Positions 17,187 to 26,072 are shown, counted from the stretch's first letter. The stretch is 64,000 nucleotides of DNA from Pelagadaptatus aseana (GCA_040365065.1 BAABNI010000006.1:1-64000), one strand, 5' to 3'. Notes: a model not told the origin generated them from the letters alone. Program-made: numbers and translations.

Positions 17187-17966
17187 ATGGAAATCCTGCT
17201 CTACATACTGTCCGGAGCTGCAGTCGGCCTGGCAATTGGTATTACCGGTGTCGGTGGCGGTTCACTGATGACGCCACTGCTGATTCTCATGGGATTTCCC
17301 TACCATATCGCGATCGGTACCGATCTCCTCTACGCGGCTATTACCAAAGCCGCGGGCGTGGCAGCTCACCACCGCCAGAGAACGATTCGCTGGGATATTG
17401 TTTTCTATCTGGGGGCCGGCAGTATTCCAGCCTCCCTTCTCACCGCTTTTTTGCTCGACCGAGTTTTTACCGGCGCCGATGACTATGGCCCTCTGCTGAC
17501 CTCCAGTCTTGGGTTTATGCTTATCTTTACCGCGCTTGTATTAATCTTTAAAGACAGGATTCAGGGTAATTCCAACCCCGGTGAAACCAAGGGATTCATG
17601 CAGTCCCACTCAAAACCTCTCACTGTGTTTATGGGGGTCTTTCTTGGGGTCTTTGTCACACTGACATCGGTCGGTGCCGGGGCCATCGGTACCGCTATTC
17701 TGCTGGTACTCTATCCTCGCCTGAAGGCGTTGAATATTGTCGGAACCGATATTGCTCATGCAGTACCTCTGACCTTGATTGCCGGCCTGGGGCACCTGAT
17801 TTTTCTGGGTAATGTAGACTTCCTGTTACTGGCCTGCCTGCTGGTCGGTTCATTGCCTGCGGTGCATGTTGGAACCAAAATTGGCGCACGTTTACCCAGT
17901 AACGTTTTGAGGCCCATTCTGGCCCTGATTCTAATGGTATTGGGCGCCAAATTTGCTCTATTCTGA
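17187..17966 (+). CDS. TauE/SafE-family sulfite exporter-like permease
   Basis: 260 residues, eight or so membrane segments in two repeats, with the family motifs GAAVGLAIGITGVGGGSLMTPLL and FVTLTSVGAGAIGTA. Members export sulfite, sulfoacetate or related anions, or import sulfate-like compounds. ATG at 17187 matches the family start; a TTG 63 bases earlier would add an unrelated leader. Divergent from cysB, which suggests control by CysB and a role in sulfite or sulfate balance; the direction and substrate are inferred. Its 3' end overlaps the convergent 5'-nucleotidase gene by nine bases. Confidence 0.85.
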   Translation: MEILLYILSGAAVGLAIGITGVGGGSLMTPLLILMGFPYHIAIGTDLLYAAITKAAGVAAHHRQRTIRWDIVFYLGAGSIPASLLTAFLLDRVFTGADDYGPLLTSSLGFMLIFTALVLIFKDRIQGNSNPGETKGFMQSHSKPLTVFMGVFLGVFVTLTSVGAGAIGTAILLVLYPRLKALNIVGTDIAHAVPLTLIAGLGHLIFLGNVDFLLLACLLVGSLPAVHVGTKIGARLPSNVLRPILALILMVLGAKFALF

Positions 17967-18893
17967 TTCCGTCTCCGAATTGTTGATATTGGGTTGCTCA
18001 TTGGCAACCCCATGGGGTACATGACCTGTGGCAACATGATTACGTGCCGATTCGCAGTGACTTTGCTGGTCATCAAAGAAGACATCGGCCCCATAGGCTT
18101 TCAGAAACTCGCCTTTACTGAGTCCGCCCAGAAACAGGGATTCGTCAATGCGGATATCCCACGCGCGCAAGGTTCGGATAACCCGCTCATGCGCCGGTGC
18201 TGAGCGCGCGGTAACCAATGCTGTACGAATGGGACTACTGTCCCCTTCAAATTCTTTCTGCAAGCCTTGTAAGGCCCCAAGGAACGCTTTAAATGGTCCA
18301 CCACTCATGGGGGTCATGGCAGCGGCCTTTTCTTTTTCTGCGAATGCCTGTAAGCCCTGTTCTTTATAGACGCGCTCGGATTCGTCAGAAAACAATACCG
18401 CGTCGCCGTCAAAGGCAAAGCGCAGTTCATCGTTGCTGTGGCTCTGGCTGGTCGAGGCCATCAGAGTCGCTGCAGCCACACCGTTATCCAGGGCGTCGCG
18501 AACGTCCTGAGCATCGGTAGACAGAAACAAATGACACCCAAATGGCGCCACGTAGCGATATGGACTTTCGCCACCACAGAAAGCTGCCCGGGAAATAGAT
18601 AAGCCATAGTGCTCTATGGAATTGAAGACCCGCAGCCCGGTATCGGCACTGTTGCGCGACAGCAATATGACCTCAACCCGGGGTTGGCCCTCAAGCCGCT
18701 CATTAATGGCCAGCAGCTTTTTGACCATGGCAAAGGCTTCGCCGGGTTTCAGTAAATCGTTTTCATGGTCTATCTGGTAGTGGGAATAGGCTTCCAGACC
18801 ATCCTGTTCAAACACCGTATGGCTATCCCCCAGATCAAACAGCGCCCGGGAGGATATCGCTACTACCAGCTTGTCACCAAAACCTTTGGTCAT
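17958..18893 (-). CDS. Cytosolic 5'-nucleotidase family protein
   Basis: 311 residues matching the 5'-nucleotidase family related to animal cytosolic 5'-nucleotidase 1 (HAD-like). Clear segments: VVAISSRALFDLGDSH, VEVILLSRNSADTGLRVFNSI, LRFAFDGDAVLFSDESE (Asp-rich phosphatase-type motif) and TALVTARSAPAHERVIRTL, ending FFDDQQSHCE. Expected to remove phosphate from nucleoside monophosphates in the cytoplasm. Eighteen bases separate it from the upstream symporter gene, so the two may be co-transcribed. Confidence 0.85.
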   Translation of the reverse strand: MTKGFGDKLVVAISSRALFDLGDSHTVFEQDGLEAYSHYQIDHENDLLKPGEAFAMVKKLLAINERLEGQPRVEVILLSRNSADTGLRVFNSIEHYGLSISRAAFCGGESPYRYVAPFGCHLFLSTDAQDVRDALDNGVAAATLMASTSQSHSNDELRFAFDGDAVLFSDESERVYKEQGLQAFAEKEKAAAMTPMSGGPFKAFLGALQGLQKEFEGDSSPIRTALVTARSAPAHERVIRTLRAWDIRIDESLFLGGLSKGEFLKAYGADVFFDDQQSHCESARNHVATGHVPHGVANEQPNINNSETESE

Positions 18894-18910
18894 AGAAGTC
18901 CGCCTTAACC

Positions 18911-20236
18911 TTATGGATTCTGTGCAAAATGATCTTTAGTAAGTTTGGCCACCAAACCGGACAGCAGCAATAAGCCTATCAGGTTGGGCACTGCCATCAT
19001 GCCATTGAGAATATCGGCAACCAGCCAAACGGCATCGAGATCAGTCACCGCACCGATGCCAACAGCAATCACCCAGAGAACCCTGTAAGGAACAATCACC
19101 CGGGTACCAAGCAGATATTCAGCACAGCGTTCTCCGTAGTAACTCCAGCCCAGGATCGTGGTAAAAGCAAAGACACAGAGTCCGAGAGAGATGATGACAT
19201 CACCGAATGGCAAGGTACTGGCAAAGGCCGCCTGGGACATGGCAGCGCCTTTGGCTTCACCCGACCAGACGCCTGTGACAACAATGGCCAGCCCGGTAAT
19301 GGAGCAAATAATGAGCGTATCGATAAAGGTTCCCAGCATGGCAATAGTACCTTGCCTGACGGGACTGTCGGTTTTGGCTGCGGCATGGGCAATGGGGGCA
19401 CTGCCGAGACCGGCCTCATTGGAAAACACACCCCGTGCAACACCAAATTGAATGGCCAGCATCACCGCAGTTCCGGCGGCACCGCCACCCACGGCTTCCG
19501 AGGAAAAGGCGCTAACAAACACCAGCACAATGGCATCAGGCAGAGCTCCGGCATTGAGGATCAGGACCAGCAGGCCTGCGACGATGTAAAGTACCGCCAT
19601 GGATGGTACCAATCGGGTAGCCACTTCGGAAATTCTGCGAATACCACCCAGCAATACCAGTCCTACCAGAATCATCATCACCACAGCGGTGATTTTGGCA
19701 TCAACATCAAAGGTGTTATTCAGGGCAGACGCAACCGAGTTGGCCTGAACACTGTTGCCGATACCAAATCCGGCAAAGGCGGCAAACACAGCAAATAAAG
19801 CGCCCAGCCAGCCCCACTTGGGTCCAAGACCATTGCGAATGTAGTACATGGGGCCGCCAACATGGTCGCCCTTGTCATCGGTTTCGCGAAAATGGACGGC
19901 ACACACCGCTTCAGAATATTTTGTGGCCATGCCCACCAGGGCACTGCACCACATCCAGAACAACGCACCGGGCCCACCAAGACCGATAGCCGTGGCAACA
20001 CCGGCAATATTTCCGGTACCTATGGTGGCAGACAATGACGTCATCAGCGCGCCGAAGGGCGTAATATCACCCTCCCCTTGGCCTTGCCTACCCTTAAATA
20101 ATTGTTTGAAGCCGTAGCCGATTTTAAGGATCGGCATCCCGCCCAAACGCACCATTAACAGCGCGCCAGTCCCCAAAATCAACAACAACATGTAGGGGCC
20201 CCACACCAGGCCACTGATTTGACTTAAAAGCTCCAT
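18911..20236 (-). CDS. Alanine/glycine:sodium symporter (AGCS family)
   Basis: 441 residues, about eleven membrane helices. The AGCS signatures TSLSATIGTGNIAGVATAI, GPGALFWMWCSALVGMATKYSE and GVARGVFSNEAGLGSAPIAHA (the last over residues 260-280) are intact. Imports alanine or glycine with sodium. AAGGTG five bases before the ATG is a good ribosome site. Lies downstream of the D-cysteine desulfhydrase-like gene on the same strand; D-amino acid uptake as a shared theme is only inference. Confidence 0.92.
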   Translation of the reverse strand: MELLSQISGLVWGPYMLLLILGTGALLMVRLGGMPILKIGYGFKQLFKGRQGQGEGDITPFGALMTSLSATIGTGNIAGVATAIGLGGPGALFWMWCSALVGMATKYSEAVCAVHFRETDDKGDHVGGPMYYIRNGLGPKWGWLGALFAVFAAFAGFGIGNSVQANSVASALNNTFDVDAKITAVVMMILVGLVLLGGIRRISEVATRLVPSMAVLYIVAGLLVLILNAGALPDAIVLVFVSAFSSEAVGGGAAGTAVMLAIQFGVARGVFSNEAGLGSAPIAHAAAKTDSPVRQGTIAMLGTFIDTLIICSITGLAIVVTGVWSGEAKGAAMSQAAFASTLPFGDVIISLGLCVFAFTTILGWSYYGERCAEYLLGTRVIVPYRVLWVIAVGIGAVTDLDAVWLVADILNGMMAVPNLIGLLLLSGLVAKLTKDHFAQNP

Positions 20237-20288
20237 GTCGACACCTTATTCTGCGTTATGTTTATGGTGAAAATATTTGTAACAGTAA

Positions 20289-21290
20289 TTATTGATCCGT
20301 GTACTCGGCCGTAAACTTGTGACGATACGGAAACACGCCAAATGTGCCTCCGGTGTGCACAAACACAATGGCATTAGAGTCACGGAAACGACCGCTGCGA
20401 ATTTCCTGCACAAGGCCATGAAATGCTTTGCCGGTGTAGACCGGGTCCAGCAGGATCCCTTCGGTTTTAGCCAGCCAGGCGATGGTTGCAAACACTTCGG
20501 GCCCGGCTTTGGCGTACCCGGGGCCAATATACTTGTCGTCTACAAGTATTTCGAGCTGATTTAAATCCAGCTCAACACCACTGTGTTGTTGCCATTGCTG
20601 GATATCGGCTCTGACCTTTTGCTGGAAATAGGCTTCATCATCACAGACTGCCATACCGATAACCTGACATGGTAAGCCATGAATGTGGGCACCCAGAGTC
20701 AATCCCGCCTGAGTACCCGCTGAACCGGTGGCGCAAACAATATGGGATGGCCTCAGACCTTCACGACTCAGATCCTGTTTAAGCTCTGCTGCGGCATTGA
20801 GATACCCCCAAAGACCAATGCCATCGCTGGCCCCAACGGGAATAATAAATGGTTGATGCCCCTGTTTTCTGAGCTGCTCGGCCTTTTGCTGCATCAGTTC
20901 AGGCAGGCGACGGTGATCCTCCGATGCATTCAATACCGTGATATCAGCACCCAGCAAATTATCGAGTAAAAAATTACCGTCGATATCATCAGCCGGGCCA
21001 CGCAGCAGTAAAACCACTTTCAACCCGAGTTGAGCGCCAACCGCGGCTGTGGCCCGACAGTGATTTGACTGCAGGCCTCCACAGGTAATAAGGGTGTCAC
21101 AGCCTTCAGCTTGTGCCTGAGCGACGGTGTATTCCAGCTTGCGAACCTTGTTGCCAGAGAGCAAAGAGCCGGTCATATCATCCCGTTTTATCCAGATATC
21201 AATTCCCAGATTTTCTGAAACTCTCGGCAAGAACTGTAAGGGCGTTGGCGTCTGCGCCAGTTTAATGCGGGGAGGATTGGGCAAAGGCAT
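20289..21290 (-). CDS. D-cysteine desulfhydrase / ACC deaminase family enzyme
   Basis: 333 residues, PLP-dependent fold type II. LAQTPTPLQFLPR, IWIKRDDMTGSLLSGNKVRKLEY (PLP Lys in SGNK), ITCGGLQSNHCRATAA and VFVHTGGTFGVFPY are the family marks. Members split D-cysteine to pyruvate, H2S and ammonia, or deaminate 1-aminocyclopropane-1-carboxylate; some act on L-cysteate. The residues that separate these cannot be judged safely here. The sulfur-gene setting favours a desulfhydrase. Confidence 0.8.
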   Translation of the reverse strand: MPLPNPPRIKLAQTPTPLQFLPRVSENLGIDIWIKRDDMTGSLLSGNKVRKLEYTVAQAQAEGCDTLITCGGLQSNHCRATAAVGAQLGLKVVLLLRGPADDIDGNFLLDNLLGADITVLNASEDHRRLPELMQQKAEQLRKQGHQPFIIPVGASDGIGLWGYLNAAAELKQDLSREGLRPSHIVCATGSAGTQAGLTLGAHIHGLPCQVIGMAVCDDEAYFQQKVRADIQQWQQHSGVELDLNQLEILVDDKYIGPGYAKAGPEVFATIAWLAKTEGILLDPVYTGKAFHGLVQEIRSGRFRDSNAIVFVHTGGTFGVFPYRHKFTAEYTDQ

Positions 21291-21335
21291 ACAAGTAATC
21301 CGTTAATTGATCCCTTCAATAGAAGCACAAAAAGA

Positions 21336-21360
21336 AAAGGCAGCAAAATTTGCTGCCTTT
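21336..21360 (-). terminator. Terminator of yajC
   Basis: AAAGGCAGCAAA and TTTGCTGCCTTT are perfect arms. On the minus strand the hairpin runs into TTTTCTTTTTG, 24 bases after the yajC stop. Confidence 0.8.
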
Positions 21361-21383
21361 CACACAAGCCTGACGCTATGTCA

Positions 21384-21716
21384 TTAAATGGACTTGATGG
21401 TGCCCTTTGGCAAAACAGCGTGCACGGCAATCTTCTGAAATTTCAGTACGATGTCGTTACCGGTTTCAAGTACCAGATAGGTATCATCCACTTTAACAAC
21501 CTTGCCCAGCATGCCGCTGCTCATAACGACTTCATCACCTTTGTTGATGGAGCCAACCAGCTCGTCGTGCTCTTTTTGGCGCTTGCGCTGAGGGCGAATA
21601 ATAAACAGGTACATAAAGACGAACAGGCCGCCAAACATAACCAGGGTTACCATTGGGTTGGCTTCAGGGGCAGGAGCAGAAGCTTGAGCCATAGCGGCAG
21701 GAATAAAGAATCCCAT
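21384..21716 (-). CDS. yajC: Preprotein translocase accessory subunit YajC
   Basis: 110 residues: short N-terminal region, one membrane helix (PMVTLVMFGGLFVFMYLFIIRPQRKR) and a small cytoplasmic domain (GDEVVMSSGMLGKVVKVDD). YajC associates with SecDF-YidC and with AcrB. AAAGGA precedes the ATG. The usual neighbours tgt, secD and secF are not here: it stands alone with its own terminator, so it may be a relocated or second copy. Confidence 0.93.
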   Translation of the reverse strand: MGFFIPAAMAQASAPAPEANPMVTLVMFGGLFVFMYLFIIRPQRKRQKEHDELVGSINKGDEVVMSSGMLGKVVKVDDTYLVLETGNDIVLKFQKIAVHAVLPKGTIKSI

Positions 21717-21849
21717 TAATTTTCCTTTTCTGTATCAAAGTGTTAGCGAGAACCGAACTCTACCCTTTTTAAAAACGGCAGGCAATGATCTCAAGCAGGG
21801 TTGGTCTGGAACGTGAATGGAAGTTTTCGATACAAAAATTCGATACAAA

Positions 21850-21874
21850 AAAAGCCCCGAAAGAAGGGGCTTTT
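21850..21874 (-). terminator. Terminator of the AraC-type gene
   Basis: AAAAGCCCC, loop GAAAGAA, GGGGCTTTT. Read leftward it runs into a T-rich tract (TTTTTTTGTATCG) 26 bases after the stop of the AraC-type gene. Confidence 0.8.
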
Positions 21875-21899
21875 AGAAGATCGACCGATTACTGCAGAA

Positions 21900-22337
21900 T
21901 CAGACGTAATCGCGGAACAATTTACGGAAAGTATTGGGTGACAGACCTGTCCAGCGCTTAAAGGCCAGAGTGAAACTGGTCCTATCCGAGAAATCCAGCA
22001 TGGCTGACAGACGATCAATACTCAGCTCATTGGCAACCAATAGCGGCAACACATAATTAAATCGTGCACGATCACGCAGCTCAGTAAAACTCAACCCTTG
22101 TTGCTGCAAACGGCGCTGTAAAGTACGTTTGGAAATATTCAGATCAGCAGCGATGTGGGTAGCGGATAAGCCGCTTGAACCGACACGCTGTGTCAGTGAA
22201 TCCATAACCCGCGCGGCTATGCCTGTGAGCTCAGGCAGCTGTGCCGCCTCAAGATAATCTTTATAGGCGATTATCTTGTCTTCATAGGGCCCTTCTTCCG
22301 AGCCGTTATACATCAGTTGTTCGTGCAGCTGCGCCAC
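21900..22337 (-). CDS. Short AraC-type HTH protein, no N-terminal domain
   Basis: 145 residues. Residues 45-140 are a complete AraC/XylS DNA-binding domain: LSATHIAADLNISKRTLQRRLQQQGLSF is the first HTH and LSIDRLSAMLDFSDRTSFTLAFKRWTGLSPNTFRK the second. It most resembles regulators with an Arabinose_bd-type N-terminal half (about 330 residues), but that half is missing and the 147 bases upstream do not encode it. GTG at 22337 has AGAGGT six bases upstream, so it looks translated as it stands. It is either a remnant or a stand-alone DNA-binding protein. Confidence 0.7.
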   Translation of the reverse strand: MAQLHEQLMYNGSEEGPYEDKIIAYKDYLEAAQLPELTGIAARVMDSLTQRVGSSGLSATHIAADLNISKRTLQRRLQQQGLSFTELRDRARFNYVLPLLVANELSIDRLSAMLDFSDRTSFTLAFKRWTGLSPNTFRKLFRDYV

Positions 22338-22484
22338 AAAGACACCTCTTTACTCTGCTATTACTTTCTCAGCTTTTGCGATTGGATCTGGTTGTTCCAT
22401 GAACGAAGTGAGGACTGTGGTCATGGTCAAACCTCAAGGATGCCATATTCTGATAAAATTCTCCAATCGCACCCATTGCCGGAA

Positions 22485-22955
22485 TCAAAGTTCTTTGAGC
22501 ACGGATATCACATCATCGTGGTGTGTTTTGGTCTTGAATTTGTCCAAAACACATTTCAGGCGGCCATCCATTCCGATAATGAAGGTTGTGCGAAGAATTC
22601 CCATAAATTCACGGCCCATAAACTTTTTCAGCCCCCATACGCCGTATTTCTCAGCAATAGCATGGTCTTCATCCGAGAGTAGATCAAAATTAAGCTGCTG
22701 CTTGTCAATAAACTTCTGCAATCGTGGGTATGGGTCCGGACTGACACCTAATACTACGGTATCCAGCTCATCAAAAATGTCGATGCTGTCACGAATTCCG
22801 CACGCCTGTGTGGTACAGCCGGGTGTCATCGCTTTTGGATAAAAGTATAGGACCACATTTTTCTTATCGCGGTAGTCTTTGAGACTGACTTTTTCACCGT
22901 CTTGCTTTTGCAGCGTAAAGGCAGGCGCCATATTGCCAATTTTGGGGTAGCTCAC
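22485..22955 (-). CDS. bcp: Thiol peroxidase Bcp (peroxiredoxin Q)
   Basis: 156 residues. Reduces hydrogen and organic peroxides with thioredoxin. FYPKAMTPGCTTQAC holds the peroxidatic Cys47 and resolving Cys52, the C-x4-C spacing of the Bcp/PrxQ type; the usual FYPKDxTPGC has Ala-Met here. The start is GTG at 22955 with GAGGT upstream. Monocistronic between the AraC-type gene and mdh. Confidence 0.93.
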   Translation of the reverse strand: MSYPKIGNMAPAFTLQKQDGEKVSLKDYRDKKNVVLYFYPKAMTPGCTTQACGIRDSIDIFDELDTVVLGVSPDPYPRLQKFIDKQQLNFDLLSDEDHAIAEKYGVWGLKKFMGREFMGILRTTFIIGMDGRLKCVLDKFKTKTHHDDVISVLKEL

Positions 22956-23019
22956 AGGTAACCTCGGTGTTTGAGTTGTTTTTACGTTTCTCGACTAACA
23001 CGAGAAAATACAGGCAAAA

Positions 23020-23044
23020 AAAAGCGCGGACAAGCCGCGCTTTT
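23020..23044 (-). terminator. Terminator of mdh
   Basis: AAAAGCGCGG, loop ACAAG, CCGCGCTTTT. On the minus strand it is followed by eight T residues, 17 bases after the mdh stop. Confidence 0.88.
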
Positions 23045-23061
23045 CTCGGTCGAACCGTGAA

Positions 23062-24045
23062 TTAAGAAGGCAGCAGATCTTTAACTGCGTCACGCTCTTC
23101 TTTCAGCTCGGTTTCGGTAGCAGCCATCTTGCCTTTAGAGAAGTCATTCAGCTCGATACCTTGAACAATGGTCCAGTCGCCGTCTTTACAGGTACATGGG
23201 TAGCCGTAGATCAGGCCTTCTTCGATGCCGTAGGAGCCATCGGAGTATACACCCATGGTGACGTAGTCACCTTCCGGAGTACCCAGCGCCCAATCGCGCA
23301 TGTGGAAGATGGCAGCGTTGGCAGCGGAGGCAGCAGAAGATGCACCACGAGCCTGAATAATGGCAGCACCACGTTGCTGAACGGTCGGGATAAAGTCGTT
23401 CTCGTACCAGTCCTGATCGATCAGACCCATGGCATCGGCACCGTCAACAGAGGTGTTGTGGATGTCCGGGTACTGAGTGGCAGAGTGGTTACCCCAGATA
23501 ATAACGTTCTTAACATCATTGATGGTCTTGCCGGTTTTTTCAGCCAGCTGGCTCATGGCGCGGTTGTGGTCCAGACGCATCATGGCAGTAAATTGACGAG
23601 GATCGATGTCTGGCGCGTTGCGCTGAGCGATCAGTGCGTTGGTGTTAGCCGGGTTACCCACAACCAGTACTTTGATGTCGCGAGAAGCGTGGTCGTTGAT
23701 GGCTTTACCCTGAACGGAGAAAATTGCGGCGTTGGCTTCCAACAGGTCTTTACGCTCCATGCCAGGCCCACGAGGACGGGCACCTACCAGCAGTGCGTAG
23801 TCAGCGTCTTTAAAGGCAACATTGGCGTCGTCGGTGCATACCATGCCAGCCAGCAGTGGGAAGGCACAATCGTCCAGCTCCATGGCTACGCCTTTCAGGG
23901 CGTTCAGAGCTGGGGTGATTTCCAGCATCTGCAGAATAACAGGCTGGTCTTTACCCAGCATTTCGCCAGCGGCGATGCGGAACAACAGGGAGTAGCTGAT
24001 TTGGCCAGCTGCGCCGGTTACGGCAACACGAACAGGTGCTTTCAC
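23062..24045 (-). CDS. mdh: Malate dehydrogenase
   Basis: 327 residues, the cytosolic-type (group 2) malate dehydrogenase found in many proteobacteria. Oxidises malate to oxaloacetate with NAD in the TCA cycle. VAVTGAAGQISYSL is the nucleotide-binding loop, GARPRGPGMERKDLL carries the substrate arginines, VVGNPANTNA and MMRLDHNRAMSQLA follow, and IIWGNHSATQYPD holds the catalytic His. The start is GTG at 24045 with GGAGA seven bases upstream. A good -10 (TATAAT, minus strand, 24131-24136) lies about 90 bases before it. Confidence 0.96.
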   Translation of the reverse strand: MKAPVRVAVTGAAGQISYSLLFRIAAGEMLGKDQPVILQMLEITPALNALKGVAMELDDCAFPLLAGMVCTDDANVAFKDADYALLVGARPRGPGMERKDLLEANAAIFSVQGKAINDHASRDIKVLVVGNPANTNALIAQRNAPDIDPRQFTAMMRLDHNRAMSQLAEKTGKTINDVKNVIIWGNHSATQYPDIHNTSVDGADAMGLIDQDWYENDFIPTVQQRGAAIIQARGASSAASAANAAIFHMRDWALGTPEGDYVTMGVYSDGSYGIEEGLIYGYPCTCKDGDWTIVQGIELNDFSKGKMAATETELKEERDAVKDLLPS

Positions 24046-24130
24046 AATAATTCTCCGGTTTGATCTTTTTGTTTGGTCTTTTGGACTGCGGGGCGCGAAA
24101 ACCCGCGACCCACCTCTTAAGGCGGGCCCA

Positions 24131-24136
24131 ATTATA
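24131..24136 (-). promoter_or_regulatory. Probable -10 element of the mdh promoter
   Basis: Consensus TATAAT on the minus strand, 86 bases before the mdh start. The -35 region is poor, so use of an activator or an unusual spacing is possible. Confidence 0.4.
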
Positions 24137-24198
24137 GGGATCTTGCAGAAAATTGCATCTAAAAACGCGCCAGACTTAGCCCAAGGTCTACAAGCCCT

Positions 24199-24819
24199 TT
24201 ATCGAGCCAGTTCTTGATAGCGCTGATTCAACGCCTGATAGAGCTCATCTTTAAAATCGGACTTGGCGGTATCCAGTTCTTTGACGGCTTCAACCAAGTG
24301 CTCGTTGTCTTCTTTACCAGACCAATTCTTGATGTAGCTACCATCCTGATAACCATTGTCCTGACGAAAGAAGTTCAGGACATTCTTTCCTACATAGCCG
24401 ATGTAAAGATCTTCGAAACTCAGCTCAATGCCGGCCATGAGTCGGGCAAAAGCGCGCACACAAAAGGATTTTTCACTCAGGGTTTGGCAGGCAAAGGCTT
24501 CCAGATCCTGACGAAAATCGGGCTCATCAGTCTGGATATGCAACTGGGACTCAATCTCGGCGGCAAGATCAGTAACGGCTTTGCCACTGGAAAGCAGAAT
24601 ACTCAGGCCAAAGTGCCAGATATCGATAAGCTCCAGTTGTACCTGTTCGATATCCGGTGTCTGCTTTTTCCACCACTTCCAGCCATAGTGATCCAGCAAC
24701 TCGGCGCATTCAATCCAGATGGCCCGATACCATTCAAAATTTTGATTGCGCCAGTCAGTATGAACCTTGGTATTCATGCTGTCCTGAAGCTCCAGCATGG
24801 TAATGATCTGTTGTTGCAT
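24199..24819 (-). CDS. Dimeric dUTP diphosphatase (dUTPase_2 type)
   Basis: 206 residues, all helical, of the MazG-like dimeric dUTPase superfamily. IWIECAELLDHYGWKWWKK and QVQLELIDIWHFGLS carry the paired acidic metal-binding motifs (E-x-x-E and E-x-x-D). Expected to split dUTP to dUMP and pyrophosphate, keeping uracil out of DNA. GGGGGA precedes the ATG. Upstream of it lies tatD with 21 bases between, and thymidylate kinase is nearby, a fitting but not exclusive context. Confidence 0.85.
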   Translation of the reverse strand: MQQQIITMLELQDSMNTKVHTDWRNQNFEWYRAIWIECAELLDHYGWKWWKKQTPDIEQVQLELIDIWHFGLSILLSSGKAVTDLAAEIESQLHIQTDEPDFRQDLEAFACQTLSEKSFCVRAFARLMAGIELSFEDLYIGYVGKNVLNFFRQDNGYQDGSYIKNWSGKEDNEHLVEAVKELDTAKSDFKDELYQALNQRYQELAR

Positions 24820-24840
24820 GTATCCCCCTGAAGTCCCGCT

Positions 24841-25617
24841 TTAAACGGCCTTTTTAAACAAATTATGGAAATTCTCACTCGTGGTCCGGATGACCTCCTG
24901 GTAGCTCACGCCTTTTAACTCGGCGATAAACTCGGCCACCTGTTTGACATACCCCGGCACATTGGCCTTTCCACGGTAAGGTACCGGGGCCAGATAAGGT
25001 GAATCGGTTTCAACCAGCATACGGTCGAGCGGCACTTTACTGGCAACGTCCCGCAGCTCAGTGGCATTTTTAAAGGTCACAATCCCGGAAAACGAGATGT
25101 AGTAATTCATGTCCATGGCGGCTTTGGCCATCTCCCAGCTTTCGGTAAAACAATGCAGAACTCCGGCATTTTCCATGCAGCCATGTGCCTTGATCAGATC
25201 CAAAGTGTCCTGACGAGCATCGCGGGTGTGAACAATGACGGGGAGTTGAGCTTCAGCCGCAGCCTGCAGGTGCACCACAAAACTGTCCTGCTGTACCGAC
25301 TTGCTGTCATTGCTGTAGTAGTAATCAAGGCCTGTTTCGCCCAGAGCAACCACCTTGGGATGAGCGCTCCACGCCACCAGTTGTTCAGCCGTTGCCAGGC
25401 CCTTTTCCACATCCAGCGGATGGACACCAACGGAGCTTACAACCTGAGGATAGTTTTCAGCCATGGCCACCACGGCCTCACGATTGTCGAGACTGATTCC
25501 AACACAGAGCATTTTCTCAACGCCCTGCTCTGTTGCATGAGCCATGACGGCATCCAGGGAATCATCAAATTTATCGAGTTTGAGTCGATCCAGATGGCAG
25601 TGAGAGTCAATTAACAT
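24841..25617 (-). CDS. TatD-family metal-dependent hydrolase (YcfH type)
   Basis: 258 residues, TIM-barrel amidohydrolase. DSHCHLD (H6, H8), GETGLDYYY, VIVHTRDA, GVLHCFTES and ETDSPYLAP supply the metal ligands. Family members are 3'-5' DNases or D-aminoacyl-tRNA-type hydrolases; the place of YcfH itself is not settled. The holB-pilZ-tatD order is widely conserved, although here a terminator separates pilZ from this gene. Confidence 0.93.
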   Translation of the reverse strand: MLIDSHCHLDRLKLDKFDDSLDAVMAHATEQGVEKMLCVGISLDNREAVVAMAENYPQVVSSVGVHPLDVEKGLATAEQLVAWSAHPKVVALGETGLDYYYSNDSKSVQQDSFVVHLQAAAEAQLPVIVHTRDARQDTLDLIKAHGCMENAGVLHCFTESWEMAKAAMDMNYYISFSGIVTFKNATELRDVASKVPLDRMLVETDSPYLAPVPYRGKANVPGYVKQVAEFIAELKGVSYQEVIRTTSENFHNLFKKAV

Positions 25618-25653
25618 AATAACTTCCGTACAACAAAATCGGATTAATCAGGG

Positions 25654-25680
25654 AAATAAAAAGGCCAGCTGATACTGGCC
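25654..25680 (-). terminator. Terminator after pilZ
   Basis: GGCCAG, loop CTGATA, CTGGCC, followed on the minus strand by TTTTTATTT. It lies 45 bases after the pilZ stop and before the tatD start. Confidence 0.75.
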
Positions 25681-25724
25681 CTGAATAACATCATGTTCGG
25701 TATGAATTCGTTACTGTCAGCAAA

Positions 25725-26072
25725 TCACATGGTATGAGTAGGACGATCGGAGTCCAGCGAACCGGCCAGATAGGTTTCAATTTTTTTCGACGCGGTATCG
25801 TCCTGGTCACTGAACTGCACACCGACGCCTGCCGCGCGATTACCCTGAGCACCCTTGGGGGTCACCCAGACAACCTTGCCTGCCACCGGAATCTTTTCCG
25901 GCTCATCCATCAGATTTAACAACATAAACACCTCGTCACCGAGGCTGTAATTTTTGTTGGTGGGGATAAACAGACCGCCGTTCTTTACAAACGGCATATA
26001 GGCCGCATAGAGAACCGCCTTGTCTTTAATGGTCAGCGAAAGAATGCCATTTCTGCCACCGAGTCCCTGCAT
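25725..26072 (-). CDS. pilZ: PilZ domain protein (type IV pilus PilZ)
   Basis: 115 residues, one PilZ domain. ILSLTIKDKAVLYAAYMPFVKNGGLFIPT, EVFMLLNLMDEPEKIPVAGKVVWVTP and AAGVGVQFSD match the pilus-assembly PilZ that sits after holB in Pseudomonas and Xanthomonas. These lack the RxxxR and D/NxSxxG motifs that bind c-di-GMP, and none is seen here; they work by binding PilB/FimX. FimL, another twitching-motility protein, is encoded at the right end of the window. Confidence 0.9.
   Translation of the reverse strand: MQGLGGRNGILSLTIKDKAVLYAAYMPFVKNGGLFIPTNKNYSLGDEVFMLLNLMDEPEKIPVAGKVVWVTPKGAQGNRAAGVGVQFSDQDDTASKKIETYLAGSLDSDRPTHTM

Noticed and set aside
23161..24063. A 300-codon rightward frame opposite mdh
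   Set aside because: It mirrors the codon pattern of the strongly conserved malate dehydrogenase and has no recognisable domain.
24214..24831. A 205-codon rightward frame opposite the dUTPase gene
   Set aside because: Antisense shadow; the dUTPase motifs are on the other strand and the hydrophobic translation is a by-product.
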